64,000 nucleotides of DNA from Paraburkholderia sp. PREW-6R (GTDB taxonomy: Bacteria > Pseudomonadota > Gammaproteobacteria > Burkholderiales > Burkholderiaceae). The notes under the pieces were generated by a model. It ran no database searches. It had not been told where the DNA came from and saw nothing but the letters and a program-made list of their open reading frames with translations. Numbering within the stretch: position 1 is the first letter of the stretch; each line of letters opens with the position of its first letter. The position numbers and the translations under genes were made by a program. Of this stretch, positions 17,074-26,489 are shown piece by piece. The stretch covers positions 496,001 to 560,000 of the forward strand of contig NZ_CP155074.1 of the NCBI RefSeq assembly GCF_039621805.1, in the 5' to 3' direction.

Positions 17074-17112
17074 GCGGCGGCCAGCCGATCCGCATGACGG
17101 CTGGTGCCGCCG
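17074..17112 (+). other. GC-rich hairpin just after the RbsD/FucU gene
   Basis: GCGGCGG-CCAGCCG pairs with CGGCTGG-TG-CCGCCGC. It starts one base after the stop codon and has no T tract. It could be a 3'-end stabiliser or a weak terminator. Confidence 0.45.
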
Positions 17113-17335
17113 CGCCACGCCGCATGCGCAGACGTGCTGCGATCCAGTCCGGGCCACTGCCGCTGTGTCCAAGCAAACCCAGGCAAACCCAAGCAGACCC
17201 ACGGGCGCACCAGGCGCAAGCGGCATGTTTATGCTAGGTTTTCGGCGACTGACTTTCAAACGAGCGGCGCGGTGGCCCACGTGTACGGTTTAACTACCGC
17301 GCGTCACCACGCAACTGATCACGGTAACGGATTCC

Positions 17336-17743
17336 ATGAGCTTCTCGATAGATAGTCTCGATCATCTCGTCCTGAATGTCGCCGACGTCGAAGTCAGCGC
17401 CGCCTGGTACGCTCGTATGCTCGGCATGCGGCGTACGGAATTCGAATCCCGTACGGGCAAGCGTGTGGCCATGACCTACGGCAGTCAGAAAATCAATCTG
17501 CGCCCGGCGAAGGCTGACACCGTTGCGTGGTTCACCGGACGCGAAGTGGTGCCCGGCAGCGCCGATCTATGCTTCATCACCACATCGAGTCCCGCCGAGG
17601 TGAAGGCACACTGGCTCGCGCAGGGTGTCGAAATCGAGGCGGGGCCGGTCGAGCGCGACGGTGCGCGCGGCAAGATGACTTCCGTCTACTGCCGGGATCC
17701 GGACGGCAATCTGATCGAGGTCGCCACATACCCTACGATCTAA
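17336..17743 (+). CDS. VOC-family (glyoxalase/bleomycin-resistance-like) protein
   Basis: 135-aa two-module vicinal-oxygen-chelate protein. It begins IDSLDHLVLNVADVEVSAAWYARMLG, with a metal-ligand-type His, and ends SVYCRDPDGNLIEVATYP, carrying the conserved DPDGN and the terminal Glu ligand. The sequence resembles small glyoxalase/dioxygenase-superfamily members often annotated as virulence-associated VOC proteins; a specific reaction cannot be assigned. It has its own ATG at 17336 and no neighbour within 190 bases. Just upstream (17170-17198) are three short CAAACCCA-like direct repeats. Confidence 0.85.
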   Translation: MSFSIDSLDHLVLNVADVEVSAAWYARMLGMRRTEFESRTGKRVAMTYGSQKINLRPAKADTVAWFTGREVVPGSADLCFITTSSPAEVKAHWLAQGVEIEAGPVERDGARGKMTSVYCRDPDGNLIEVATYPTI

Positions 17744-17951
17744 CTTAAAACGCGGGCTTACGTCGCCGCGAGAGATGGCCGCGTTTGAACGTGCGGAGGT
17801 GTCATTCGCTATTGCCCATGCTGCCGTGCATCATGCGATTGATCCGAATCGGACTTGGAAAAGGCGGCCATTGCGCGTGGTGGCCGGTGCAAAGTGGGGA
17901 ACTGCGGCCGTCTGCACCGGTCTGCTGCTTATTCATTTACAGGAGCCCCTC

Positions 17952-18383
17952 ATGACGCGTCCCGTCGATTCCGGCGTAATTCTCATTGCACGTATCGCCC
18001 TTGCAGTGCTGTTCCTGTGGGGCGGTGTAATGAAGCTGCTGGGCTACGCGGGTTTCGTCGGCTATCTTCACTCAAAGGGCGTGCCGTTCGTGCAGATCGC
18101 CGCGCCGATCGCCACGGCGGTCGAAGCGCTCGGCGGCCTGCTGCTGATCGTCGGCTTCAAGGTTCGACCGCTCGCGCTCATCATGGCGGTGTACACGGTC
18201 GCGACGGCGGTGCTGGGCCACGACTTCTGGAACGTCACCGACCCGGCCCTGCAACGCGACATGGTCATTCATTTCTGGAAGAACATCGGCATTGCCGGCG
18301 GCTTCCTGCTGCTGTTCGTCACCGGCGCGGGCCGGATCAGTATCGATGGCGCGCGCGCGCCTCGCAGCGGGCTCGGGTTGTGA
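17952..18383 (+). CDS. DoxX-family membrane protein
   Basis: 143-aa inner-membrane protein with four hydrophobic helices. The family pattern is clear: ILIARIALAVLFLWGGVMKL at the start, AAPIATAVEALGGLLLIVGF in the middle, then LGHDFWNV and FWKNIGIAGGFLLLFVTGAG. The ATG at 17952 follows AGGAG at 6 bases. DoxX-like proteins are linked to quinone-coupled or oxidative-stress functions in some bacteria; nothing in the context specifies the role here. Confidence 0.9.
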   Translation: MTRPVDSGVILIARIALAVLFLWGGVMKLLGYAGFVGYLHSKGVPFVQIAAPIATAVEALGGLLLIVGFKVRPLALIMAVYTVATAVLGHDFWNVTDPALQRDMVIHFWKNIGIAGGFLLLFVTGAGRISIDGARAPRSGLGL

Positions 18384-18457
18384 CACGGCAGTTGAGGTAG
18401 TCTGTGAAGGTAGTCTGGGCGTAGGAATTGATTCTGGCTGTAACCAAGGGAGCGAAA

Positions 18458-18730
18458 ATGATTCAGAGTTTCGAGCAAAACGTCGGCGGCAAAATCACCC
18501 AGTTGTGTGCGAGTCTCGGCGAAGGACCCACGCCGCATCGCGTGATCATCAGTCTCGCCGATTCCGCCAAGACACTCGTGGTGCTGGACGCGTCCGGGCT
18601 GATCAGCACGATCAAGGCCGAGATTGAGGAGCCGGAAAAACTGATCGCCGACGCGATCGCCAAGGCCCAGAACGAAGGGCTGATCGAACGGGCGATCGAC
18701 ACCGGCACGATTCAGGAGGCGTCGCTGTAG
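18458..18730 (+). CDS. Conserved-looking small protein of unknown function
   Basis: 90-aa soluble protein with no signal peptide. It starts MIQSFEQNVGGKITQLCASLG after a GGGAGCGAAA ribosome site. The rest is amphipathic and acidic (IKAEIEEPEKLIADAIAKAQNEGLIERAID), consistent with alternating strand and helix. I do not recognise it. A strong terminator follows within 25 bases, so it is transcribed as a discrete short unit, possibly with the DoxX gene 75 bases upstream. Confidence 0.65.
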   Translation: MIQSFEQNVGGKITQLCASLGEGPTPHRVIISLADSAKTLVVLDASGLISTIKAEIEEPEKLIADAIAKAQNEGLIERAIDTGTIQEASL

Positions 18731-18751
18731 TGCAACATTGAACGGCTGTAA

Positions 18752-18789
18752 AAAAACCCCCGCTGCGCGCTCGCGCCGCAGGGGTTTTT
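18752..18789. terminator. Bidirectional terminator between small gene and MHS transporter
   Basis: AAAAACCCC (18752-18760) pairs with GGGGTTTTT (18781-18789), with further GC pairing inside. The T run on both strands fits termination of the rightward small gene and the leftward transporter gene. Confidence 0.85.
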
Positions 18790-18819
18790 GCATGGATACT
18801 CAAAAAGACGCTAACCGGC

Positions 18820-20121
18820 TCAGCCTTCGTGCGGCGCGTCCTTGATAAACAGCGTGGTCAGCGCGCCGAGAATGCAGATTGCGCCGACATACAGCGGCGC
18901 GGCCATGGCGTTGGACTTCATCATCAACGATACGGCGATCGGCGTGAGTCCGCCGAATACGGCATAAGCGACGTTGTACGAGAACGAGATACCCGAGAAA
19001 CGCACCACGGGCGGGAACGCGTTGACCATGACAAATGGAATCGCGCCGATTACGCCGACCAGAAGCCCCGCCGCCGCATACAGCGGCACGAGCGCGGACG
19101 TGTCCACCGCGAGCCGCTGGAACATCACGTAGTAGGTGACGGCCAGCGCGAGGCCGCCGATGAGGATCGTGCGGCCCGCACCAATGCGTCCGGCGATCGA
19201 GCCCGCCATCACGCAGCCGATCGTCAGGCACAGCGTGGCGACGCAATTCGCCAGCAATGCGGTGGCCGGTGCGATATGAAACTGCTTCTGCAGCAACGTG
19301 GGCGTCATCAGAATCACGACGACGATCGCGGCTGACAGCATCCACGTGAGCAGCATCGAGACGATCACCGCGCGGCCATGGTCGCGCAGCACGGCCTTGA
19401 GCGGCACTTCGGCGGCAATCGCCTTGCGCTGCTTGAGTTCGGCGAACACCGGCGTTTCGTGCAGCCAGCGGCGCAGATAGACGGAGAACATCCCGAACAC
19501 GCCGCCGACGAGGAACGGAATGCGCCACGCGTAAGCGGAAATCTCCGCCGGCGCGAACTGGTGGTTCACCGCCGACGCGATCAACGAACCCAGCAGAATA
19601 CCGGCCGTCAGCCCGGCGGTGAGCGTGCCGCACGCATAGCCGACGTGCCGCTGCGGTACGTGCTCGGAGACGAACACCCACGCGCCCGGTACCTCGCCGC
19701 CGACCGCCGCGCCCTGCATCACGCGAAACAGAAGGAGCAGGACCGGCGCGAGCACGCCGATACTCGCGTAAGTGGGCAGCAGACCCATCATCAGCGTAGG
19801 CACCGACATCAGCAGCACGCTCAGCGTGAACATGCGCTTGCGGCCGAACAGATCTCCGAAATGCGCCATGATGATGCCGCCGAGCGGCCGTGCGAGATAG
19901 CCCGCCGCGAAGATGCCGAACGTTTGCACCTGACGCAGCCAGTCGGGCATGGCCGCCGGAAAGAACAACTGGCCGATGGCCGGCGCGAAGAACACGAAAA
20001 TGATGAAGTCGTAGAACTCGAGCGCCCCGCCGAGCGCGGCGAGGCCGAGCGTCTTGTAATCGCTGCGCCCAAGAGGGCGTGGGGTGACAGCCTGTGCTCC
20101 ACCCAGATTTGTCGCTTGCAT
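18820..20121 (-). CDS. MFS transporter, metabolite:H+ symporter (MHS) family
   Basis: 433-aa 12-helix inner-membrane symporter. MHS-family features are AALGGALEFYDFIIFVFFAP in TM1, GDLFGRKRMFTLSVLLMSVPT in loop 2-3 and RVMQGAAVGGEVPGAWVFVSEH in TM4-5. Relatives take up dicarboxylates, citrate, alpha-ketoglutarate, proline/betaine or shikimate; the sequence alone does not fix the substrate. I start at the ATG at 20121 (MQATNLGG); the frame is open 26 codons further but without family-like sequence. No strong ribosome site is visible. Confidence 0.88.
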   Translation of the reverse strand: MQATNLGGAQAVTPRPLGRSDYKTLGLAALGGALEFYDFIIFVFFAPAIGQLFFPAAMPDWLRQVQTFGIFAAGYLARPLGGIIMAHFGDLFGRKRMFTLSVLLMSVPTLMMGLLPTYASIGVLAPVLLLLFRVMQGAAVGGEVPGAWVFVSEHVPQRHVGYACGTLTAGLTAGILLGSLIASAVNHQFAPAEISAYAWRIPFLVGGVFGMFSVYLRRWLHETPVFAELKQRKAIAAEVPLKAVLRDHGRAVIVSMLLTWMLSAAIVVVILMTPTLLQKQFHIAPATALLANCVATLCLTIGCVMAGSIAGRIGAGRTILIGGLALAVTYYVMFQRLAVDTSALVPLYAAAGLLVGVIGAIPFVMVNAFPPVVRFSGISFSYNVAYAVFGGLTPIAVSLMMKSNAMAAPLYVGAICILGALTTLFIKDAPHEG

Positions 20122-20516
20122 TGCTTGTATTTTGTCTTGAATTGGAAGCCACACGTGGCGCGTGGAAATACGGCGGTCGTCGGGCGAGAAGTGTGGCAAG
20201 CGCTGGGTAGAGCACGGGACACCGGCGCGCCGCTCCGGATAGGGCGGCGCGATGACGACAGGCCTGTTCGGTATTTTACAGGATGCAAGCCTTTTCTTTC
20301 CCGAAGTGCTTAATTAGATTGGTAAAAGTTCCCGTTCGTCGGTTTTTCATGCGCGCGCTTTGCGCAAGCTTGTTGGCAAACACGCATCGGCCGTTGATGG
20401 CGCGCCGCTCAGTCGATAGAAAGCCTCGGCACTCGTAGATTAGGAATGCTCCTATGGGATGGCCGGGGCGCGACTCTGAGAATCGCGTCAGAGCTATCTC
20501 TCACGAGTCCAACCAA
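20122..20516. other. Intergenic region upstream of MHS transporter and response regulator
   Basis: 395 bases between divergent genes. The right half contains CTCTGA/TCAGAG inverted arms shortly before the response-regulator start. No gene, tRNA or clear operator was recognised. Confidence 0.4.
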
Positions 20517-21239
20517 ATGCGCATTGCCATTCTTCAGCGTGATCCGGTCATGCGTCAGACAATCGAAAAGATCCTGACCACCGCCGGCCATACCTGCGCG
20601 AGCTTTGACGACGGCCTCGCCATGTCGAAAGCGCTCGCGCGTTCCACCGTCGACCTGCTGGTGCTGGACTGGCAGGGCACGCGCCTGTCGGGCTCGGACG
20701 TGCTGCGATCGGCCCGCGCAGTGGGCGGCGACCGTCTGCCGGCGCTGTTCGCCTCGCGCGACACATCGGAGGAGAGCACCGTACGTGCTTTCGTGAGCGG
20801 GGCGGACGACTATGTCGCTCTGCCGTTGCGCCCCGCGGAGTTCCGCGAGCGCGTGGCCGCGTTGCTGCGGCGCGCTTATCCGGACCGCTTTAGCGGCGCG
20901 AGTTTCAGCGTGGGTCCCTACCATTTCGATACGCATCGGCAACTCGTCACGCTGCGCGGTCAGCCGGTCCAGCTGTCGGGCACGCAATACCGGCTCGCTT
21001 CGCTGTTCTTTTCGAACATTGGCCGCGTGATGTCGCGCGATCATATTTTTGCGATGGTGTGGGGCCGTGAGTTCCGCGAATTCACACGCACGATCGACAG
21101 CCATGTGTCGAGACTGCGCCTGCTGCTTGAGATCGAGCCGCAAAACGAATTCCGGCTGCAGCCGGTCTACAAGAGCGGCTACCGGCTGCTGCATTTGCGG
21201 CAGGAAGAGGGGGTCGAAGCGGAGAAGCAGGCGGCCTGA
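20517..21239 (+). CDS. Orphan OmpR/PhoB-family response regulator
   Basis: 240-aa two-domain regulator. The receiver domain (residues 1-120) has the phospho-acceptor Asp51 in LLVLDWQGTRLSG and the Lys-region segment VSGADDYVALPLRP. The usual pair of acidic residues after strand 1 is reduced to D9 (LQRD), and the conserved Lys near residue 100 is replaced by the ALPLRP context, so phosphorylation may be atypical. The winged-helix domain (about 130-225) ends RTIDSHVSRLRLLLEIEPQN and YKSGYRLL. The ATG at 20517 is preferred over an upstream frame. No sensor kinase is adjacent. Confidence 0.88.
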   Translation: MRIAILQRDPVMRQTIEKILTTAGHTCASFDDGLAMSKALARSTVDLLVLDWQGTRLSGSDVLRSARAVGGDRLPALFASRDTSEESTVRAFVSGADDYVALPLRPAEFRERVAALLRRAYPDRFSGASFSVGPYHFDTHRQLVTLRGQPVQLSGTQYRLASLFFSNIGRVMSRDHIFAMVWGREFREFTRTIDSHVSRLRLLLEIEPQNEFRLQPVYKSGYRLLHLRQEEGVEAEKQAA

Positions 21240-21314
21240 TCTTTCGCTTGGCCGGCTCGGCGGCGCTGCCACCGCGACTCGCGCAACTTGCGCCCGCCGG
21301 AAGTTCAGGCAAAT

Positions 21315-22220
21315 TTAGATTGGCGGCAGCGCGGGCCGTGTGTCGATCGCCTTGCGAATCAGCGCCTCTACCGCGTTGCGCTCGTCGCCGGCTAACGGCA
21401 GACGCGGCGGGCGCACCGGCTCCGTCCCAAGCTCCAGCATCGCTTCGGCCAGCTTGATGTTCTGAACGAGTTTCGGCGACACATCCAGCGCGAGCAGCGG
21501 CGCGAACCAGCGATAAATCGCCCGCGCTTCTTCAAGCCGTCCCGCTTTCAACAGCGTGTAGATGGCGACCGTCTCATGCGGAAACGCGCACACCAGACCG
21601 GCGACCCAGCCGTGCGCGCCCATCAGCATGGCCTCCATGGCGAGATTGTCCACGCCGCACAGGATCGCAAAGCGATCGCCCACTTCGTTGATCAGATCGG
21701 TCACGCGCCGCACGTCGCCGCAGGACTCCTTGATCGCGACAATCTTTTTCTCGTCGGCTATCTCTGCAAACATCTCGGGCGTCATATCCACGCCGTAGGC
21801 GAGCGGATTGTTGTAGATCATCAGCGGCAATGCACTCGCTTTCGCGACGCTGCGGAAATGGTTCAGCGTCTCGCGTCGGTCGGACAGGTAGCGCAGCCCC
21901 GGCAGCACCATATAGCCAGCCGCGCCATGCCTGCCGCCGGCTTCGGCCTGGCGGCAGGCGTCGAGCGTGCTGTTTTCCGCGATGGTGAGCAGCACCGGCA
22001 CGCGGCCGCTCGAGGCCTCCACCGCGATATCCAGTACCTGGAGTTTCTCGTCGAGCGAGAGCGTCGACGCTTCGCCGAGCGATCCGCACACGATGATGCC
22101 GTCCACGCCCGCTTCGATCTGCGCGTCGATATTCCTCGCGGTCCATGCCCGGTCTATGCTGAAATCCGCGTGAAATTTGGTGGTGACCGCCGGCCATACG
22201 CCTTCCCAGATATGCGCCAC
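21315..22220 (-). CDS. lhpC: DapA-family lyase, probable 1-pyrroline-4-hydroxy-2-carboxylate deaminase
   Basis: 301-aa (beta/alpha)8 aldolase-type enzyme of the dihydrodipicolinate synthase/N-acetylneuraminate lyase family. The Schiff-base Lys lies in KKIVAIKESCGDVRR and the catalytic Tyr in LMIYNNPLAYG; GSLGEASTLSLDEK is the substrate carboxylate loop. Its position divergent from hydroxyproline epimerase and dehydrogenase genes points to the third step of trans-4-hydroxy-L-proline breakdown, converting 4-hydroxy-1-pyrroline-2-carboxylate to 2-oxoglutarate semialdehyde and ammonia. The GTG at 22220 follows AGGAGAGC by 5 bases and is preferred; upstream codons look spurious. The assignment rests on context plus family. 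Confidence 0.85.
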   Translation of the reverse strand: MAHIWEGVWPAVTTKFHADFSIDRAWTARNIDAQIEAGVDGIIVCGSLGEASTLSLDEKLQVLDIAVEASSGRVPVLLTIAENSTLDACRQAEAGGRHGAAGYMVLPGLRYLSDRRETLNHFRSVAKASALPLMIYNNPLAYGVDMTPEMFAEIADEKKIVAIKESCGDVRRVTDLINEVGDRFAILCGVDNLAMEAMLMGAHGWVAGLVCAFPHETVAIYTLLKAGRLEEARAIYRWFAPLLALDVSPKLVQNIKLAEAMLELGTEPVRPPRLPLAGDERNAVEALIRKAIDTRPALPPI

Positions 22221-22571
22221 GACTGCTCTCCTGATTCTGATGAAACTGCACGCAGTGTAAGTAGGGAAAATCCTCGCGTCTTGCGGGATTCGCTCGCGGT
22301 GGGTGACGATTTCAGCATAGGCGGCGACGCCGGATAGCCGCGAATTCACCGCGCAGCACACCCGGCCGGAGAACAGGCGTAATAACACGCGGACGGTGCG
22401 CCTGCACGCAGGCAACGGCGCTGACTTTCAATCCCAGGTGGGCGGCCCGGCATAGTCACATCGAGCGGATGGCGTGCGGCCATCACGGTGCGACCGATCA
22501 CCGGAACTATGCCGAAATCGTCACCTGCGACGCGCACGCGCACCAAGACTCATGGCTTCGTCATTCCTACC
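22221..22571. other. Divergent regulatory region of the hydroxyproline cluster
   Basis: 351 bases between the leftward deaminase gene and the rightward epimerase operon. No open frame is convincing. It should contain both promoters and the binding site of the AraC-type regulator at 26.5 kb, but I cannot point to a specific repeat. Confidence 0.4.
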
Positions 22572-23528
22572 ATGAGCAACATGAAAACCTTGGACATCAT
22601 CGATTCGCACACAGGCGGTGAGCCGACCCGCCTCGTGGTGTCGAACGGGCCGGAGCTCGGTGAGGGCACGCTGGCGCAGCGGCTCGACATCTTCCGCACC
22701 CATTTCGACGACTGGCGCGCGGCCGTCGTCACGGAGCCGCGCGGGTCGGACGTCATGGTCGGCGCTTTGCTGTGTGAGCCCGACGATCCCACCTGCACGG
22801 CGGGCGTGATCTTTTTCAACAACGTCGGCTATCTCGGCATGTGCGGGCACGGCACGATCGGTCTCGTCGTGTCGCTCGCGCATGGCCGGCGGATCAAGCC
22901 GGGACGGCACCGGATCGAGACGCCGGTCGGCGTCGTGGAGGCGACGCTCAACGAGGACGGCAGTGTGTCCGTGCGCAACGTGCCGGCGTATCGCCACCGT
23001 GCCCGCGTGCAGGTCGAGGTGCCGGGTTATGGAAGATTGAGCGGCGATATCGGCTGGGGCGGCAACTGGTTTTTTCTCGTCGCCGAACATGGGCAAACGC
23101 TCGAAGCGTCGCGCATCGGCGAACTGACCGAGTTCAGCGCCGCGATCCGCGACGCGCTGATCGCGCAGCGCATCAGCGGCGCGGAGGGCGCGCTGATCGA
23201 CCATATCGAGCTGTTCGGCCCCGCTTCGCGCGATGGTCTCGACAGCCGCAGCTTCGTGCTATGTCCCGGCAATGCGTATGATCGCTCGCCATGCGGCACG
23301 GGCACGAGCGCGAAGCTCGCCTGTCTCGCCGCCGACGGCAAGCTCGCGGCGGGCGAAGTATGGCGGCAGGAAAGCATCATCGGCAGCGTGTTCGAGGCGC
23401 GCTACGAGCGTGCGGCCGACAACGCGTCGATCATCCCGACGATCACCGGGCACGCGTACATCATGGCCGAAGGACGCCTGTGTTTCGACGGGCGTGATCC
23501 GTTCGCGCGAGGCATCCGCACGGTATGA
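22572..23528 (+). CDS. lhpA: 4-hydroxyproline 2-epimerase (proline racemase superfamily)
   Basis: 318-aa cytoplasmic enzyme converting trans-4-hydroxy-L-proline to cis-4-hydroxy-D-proline. Both catalytic cysteines are present: C91 in GMCGHGTIG and C241 in [12 protein letters not shown]. This separates it from trans-3-hydroxyproline dehydratases, where the first Cys is Thr. The N-terminal [17 protein letters not shown] is family-typical. An alternative start is the ATG three codons later (22581); neither has a strong ribosome site. Its stop overlaps the next ATG (ATGA), beginning a four-gene operon with the D-hydroxyproline dehydrogenase genes. Confidence 0.93.
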   Translation: MSNMKTLDIIDSHTGGEPTRLVVSNGPELGEGTLAQRLDIFRTHFDDWRAAVVTEPRGSDVMVGALLCEPDDPTCTAGVIFFNNVGYLGMCGHGTIGLVVSLAHGRRIKPGRHRIETPVGVVEATLNEDGSVSVRNVPAYRHRARVQVEVPGYGRLSGDIGWGGNWFFLVAEHGQTLEASRIGELTEFSAAIRDALIAQRISGAEGALIDHIELFGPASRDGLDSRSFVLCPGNAYDRSPCGTGTSAKLACLAADGKLAAGEVWRQESIIGSVFEARYERAADNASIIPTITGHAYIMAEGRLCFDGRDPFARGIRTV

Positions 23529-24652
23529 CAGCAGACGTGCTGGTGATCGGCGCGGGCATTGTCGGCGCGGCGTGCGCGGCGGAACTGGCCGCGCGCGGCC
23601 TGCGCGTCGACGTGCTCGATGCGCACGGTATAGGCGGCGGCGCGACGGCGGCGGGCATGGGCCATATCGTCGTGATGAACGACTCGCCGGCGGAGCTGGC
23701 GCTCAGCCGCTATTCGCGCGACCTGTGGCTGGAGCTTGCGCCGTGCCTGCGCACACGCGACGCGTTCGCGCGCTGCGGCACGCTCTGGGTCGCCGAAGAC
23801 GAGGACGAATGGCAAGCCGCCCGCGCCATGCATGCGGCCTTCGACGCGCAGGGCATCGCCGCGCACCTGCTCGACGCGCGCGAATTGCACGAGTGCGAGC
23901 CGGCGCTCGCGCCGTCGATGGCGGGCGGCTTGCGGGTCGAACACGACAGCATCGTCTATGCGCCGACCGTCGCCGAGTGGCTGCTGACCCGGTCGCCGGG
24001 CGCATCGCATATCTGCGTGCGGCCTGGCGTTGCTGTCAGGTCGGTCGATGCAGCGTGCGTGACACTCGCGGATGGCGAGCGCCTGAGCGCCGCGCATGTG
24101 GTCGTGGCCAATGGACTGCGCGCACGGGAACTGCTGGTCGCGCTGCCGCTCCAGCCGAAGAAAGGGCACCTGCTGATCACCGACCGGTATCCCGGCGTAA
24201 TCCGCCACCAACTGCTCGAACTCGGCTACATCAAGAGCGCGCATCATGCGTGCGGCACGTCGGTGGCATTCAATGCGCAGCCGCGGCCTACGGGCCAATT
24301 GCTGATCGGCTCGTCCCGTCAGTTCGACACGACCGATCCCGTCGTCGAGATGCCCGTACTTGCTCGCATGTTGCAGCGCGCAGCGCGTTATCTGCCGATG
24401 TTGCCCGAGATGAACGGCATTCGCGCATGGACCGGGTTCCGGGCGGCAACGCCGGACGGCTTGCCGGTGATCGGCCCGGCCGGCGAGTGGGCGCCTGGCG
24501 TCTGGCTGGCGGTCGGGCACGAAGGACTCGGCGTGACGACGTCGCTGGCCACGGCGAAATTGCTGGCGGCGCAGATGGTCGGCGACACGGCGGCCATTCC
24601 GTTCGAGCCTTATTTGGCCGCTCGCTTTGGATACGAGGTGGTTCATGAATGA
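23525..24652 (+). CDS. lhpB: FAD-dependent D-hydroxyproline dehydrogenase, DAO-type subunit
   Basis: 375-aa D-amino-acid-oxidase-fold flavoprotein. The dinucleotide motif [21 protein letters not shown] sits at residues 5-25, and the C-terminal FAD/substrate segment reads [10 protein letters not shown]...[22 protein letters not shown]. With the next two genes it forms the three-part dehydrogenase known from Pseudomonas (LhpB/LhpE/LhpF) that oxidises cis-4-hydroxy-D-proline to 4-hydroxy-1-pyrroline-2-carboxylate. Start and stop overlap the neighbours (ATGA upstream, 8 bases downstream), implying stoichiometric translation. Substrate by context; a D-proline dehydrogenase activity is also possible. 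Confidence 0.88.
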   Translation: MTADVLVIGAGIVGAACAAELAARGLRVDVLDAHGIGGGATAAGMGHIVVMNDSPAELALSRYSRDLWLELAPCLRTRDAFARCGTLWVAEDEDEWQAARAMHAAFDAQGIAAHLLDARELHECEPALAPSMAGGLRVEHDSIVYAPTVAEWLLTRSPGASHICVRPGVAVRSVDAACVTLADGERLSAAHVVVANGLRARELLVALPLQPKKGHLLITDRYPGVIRHQLLELGYIKSAHHACGTSVAFNAQPRPTGQLLIGSSRQFDTTDPVVEMPVLARMLQRAARYLPMLPEMNGIRAWTGFRAATPDGLPVIGPAGEWAPGVWLAVGHEGLGVTTSLATAKLLAAQMVGDTAAIPFEPYLAARFGYEVVHE

Positions 24653-25022
24653 TGCCGGCGGCGCACGCATTCGTTTGACGGTCGATGGCAACAGCGTCGA
24701 CGTCGAAGCCGGCACGACAGTCGCGGCGGCAATCGTGCTGGCGACGAGCGTCATGGGCGACGCGCGTGACGCTCATCGCATTGACGGCACCCGGATTTCG
24801 GTAAGCGGACAGCCGCGCGCCGCGTTGTGCGGCATGGGCGTCTGCCAGGAATGCCGCGTGAGCGTGGATGGCCGCGCGCACGTTCTCGCCTGCCAGACGC
24901 TCTGTCGCGAAGGTCAGAATGTGCAGACGGGTGCGGCCTCGTCCGTGGGGGCGGGCCGACAATCAGTCGGCGAGCGGCACGCGCCATCCACGAGACGCGC
25001 CACCGGCGAGCACGCGCGATGA
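24645..25022 (+). CDS. lhpE: Small [2Fe-2S] subunit of D-hydroxyproline dehydrogenase
   Basis: 125-aa ferredoxin-like protein. The plant-type [2Fe-2S] cysteines are C62, C67, C70 and C83 (CGMGVCQEC then LAC), matching the SoxA/HcnA N-terminal type domain here encoded as a separate gene. The ATG at 24645 overlaps the preceding gene by 8 bases and the stop overlaps the next start as ATGA, so it is translationally locked between two flavoprotein subunits. The C-terminal 35 residues are Arg/Ser/Gly-rich and probably disordered. It relays electrons within the heteromeric dehydrogenase. Confidence 0.88.
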   Translation: MNDAGGARIRLTVDGNSVDVEAGTTVAAAIVLATSVMGDARDAHRIDGTRISVSGQPRAALCGMGVCQECRVSVDGRAHVLACQTLCREGQNVQTGAASSVGAGRQSVGERHAPSTRRATGEHAR

Positions 25023-26356
25023 ACTCACACTTCGACATCGTCGTGGTCGGCGCCGGACCGGCCGGCCTGCATGCGGCGCGCGCGGCGGCGCGCGAAGGGG
25101 CGTCGGTTGCATTGCTCGACGATAACCCACGCGCCGGCGGACAGATCTGGCGACAAGGACCCGGTCATCCGCCGCAGGCGCCGTTGCAAGCGCTGCTCGC
25201 GACGTTGGGCGAACAGCACAGGCTCACGTACTGGCCATCGACACGCGTCGTCGCGCCGCTCGACCGCCCGCTCGACGCGCCGCTGGCCTCGCGCGGGCTG
25301 CTGCTCGAGTCGGCGGAGCGCGGCGGCGTGAGCATCACCTACGATCGCCTGATTCTGGCGACGGGCGCGCGCGAACTGCTGCTGCCATTCACGGGCTGGA
25401 CGCTGCCCGGCGTGACGGGCGCGGGCGCTTTGCAGGCGCTCATCAAGGGTGGCATGCCGGTGCGCGGCGAGCGGGTGGTGATTGCAGGCAGCGGCCCGTT
25501 GCTGATCGCCGCGCTTGCCAGTGCGCATGCAGCGGGCGCGCGCGTCGTCGCGGTCGTCGAGCAGGCATCGGCGCTCGACGTCGCGCGCTTTACCGCTTCG
25601 CTGCTGGTCGAGCCGGCGAAGTTGCGGCAGGCAATCGGCATGGGTTTGTCGAGCGGCCTCGCGAGTTGGCGCTACTGGACGGGCAGTGTCGTCAAAGCGG
25701 CGTATGGCAATGGCCGCGTCGAACAGGTGACGATCCGGCGCGGCGAGCGTGACGTGACGCTCGACTGCGAGCGTGTGGCATGCGGCTATGGGCTGGTGCC
25801 GAACAGCACGCTTGCGCAGGCGCTCGGTTGTGCGATCGGCGACGCGGGCGAGATCATGGTGGACGACGCGCAGCGCACGTCGGTGCACAGCGTGCTGGCG
25901 GCGGGCGAATGCACGGGCGTGGGCGGCGCGGAGCGGGCAGCGGTCGAAGGGGAGATCGCCGGTCTCGTGGCGAGCGGCACGCGAACGGATGACGCGGCGG
26001 ATGGCGCAACAGGTAGCGCGCCCGGCGTGCTCGTGGCCCGACGCGCCCGCTGGCGCCGCTTCGCCCATCGCGTGGCGACGGCGTTCGCGTTGCAGGAAGC
26101 CGCCCGCACGCCGCCCGACGACGCCACGCTGCTCTGCCGTTGTGAGGACGTCAGCTTGGGTGAAGTGCGCGCCTGCCGCGACGGGCGCGAAGCCAAACTG
26201 CACACGCGCTGCGCGATGGGCGCGTGCCAGGGACGCATCTGCGGCGCGGCGGCGAGTGTGTATTTCGGCTGGCCGGCCGCGACACCGCGTCCGCCGTTCA
26301 GTCCCGCCGCGATCCGCACGCTGATGCTGGTCGATGACGAAGCGTCGTCGGACTAA
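25019..26356 (+). CDS. lhpF: NAD(P)/FAD-dependent oxidoreductase subunit of D-hydroxyproline dehydrogenase
   Basis: 445-aa pyridine-nucleotide-disulfide-oxidoreductase-like subunit. N-terminal FAD site is DIVVVGAGPAGLHAARAAARE; the second Rossmann motif RVVIAGSGPLLIAALASAH is near residue 150. A C-terminal BFD-type [2Fe-2S] domain has CRCEDVSLGEV followed by CAMGACQGRICG. This combination matches the alpha subunit of opine/octopine oxidase-like and LhpF-type dehydrogenases. The start overlaps the stop of the [2Fe-2S] gene (ATGA). It is the last enzyme gene of the operon; the regulator follows after 133 bases. Confidence 0.9.
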   Translation: MNSHFDIVVVGAGPAGLHAARAAAREGASVALLDDNPRAGGQIWRQGPGHPPQAPLQALLATLGEQHRLTYWPSTRVVAPLDRPLDAPLASRGLLLESAERGGVSITYDRLILATGARELLLPFTGWTLPGVTGAGALQALIKGGMPVRGERVVIAGSGPLLIAALASAHAAGARVVAVVEQASALDVARFTASLLVEPAKLRQAIGMGLSSGLASWRYWTGSVVKAAYGNGRVEQVTIRRGERDVTLDCERVACGYGLVPNSTLAQALGCAIGDAGEIMVDDAQRTSVHSVLAAGECTGVGGAERAAVEGEIAGLVASGTRTDDAADGATGSAPGVLVARRARWRRFAHRVATAFALQEAARTPPDDATLLCRCEDVSLGEVRACRDGREAKLHTRCAMGACQGRICGAAASVYFGWPAATPRPPFSPAAIRTLMLVDDEASSD

Positions 26357-26489
26357 TACTTGCCTCGGCCGCCGGCAATATTGTGCGTAGGGTACGCGGT
26401 CCTATAATCGAGCGCACATTGCAGCGCCGGCGCACCCCGCGCGGCCCGCCACGCCAGGCCCGAACCCGCCGACCCACGGAACTCGCACG

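Noticed and set aside
20764-20830. Complete two-component system
   Set aside because: Only a response regulator is present; no histidine kinase frame is found within the flanking genes.
24827-25018. Upstream in-frame extension of the LhpF-like subunit
   Set aside because: Overlaps the [2Fe-2S] gene in another frame, is Arg-rich, and a correct ATGA-coupled ATG exists at 25019.
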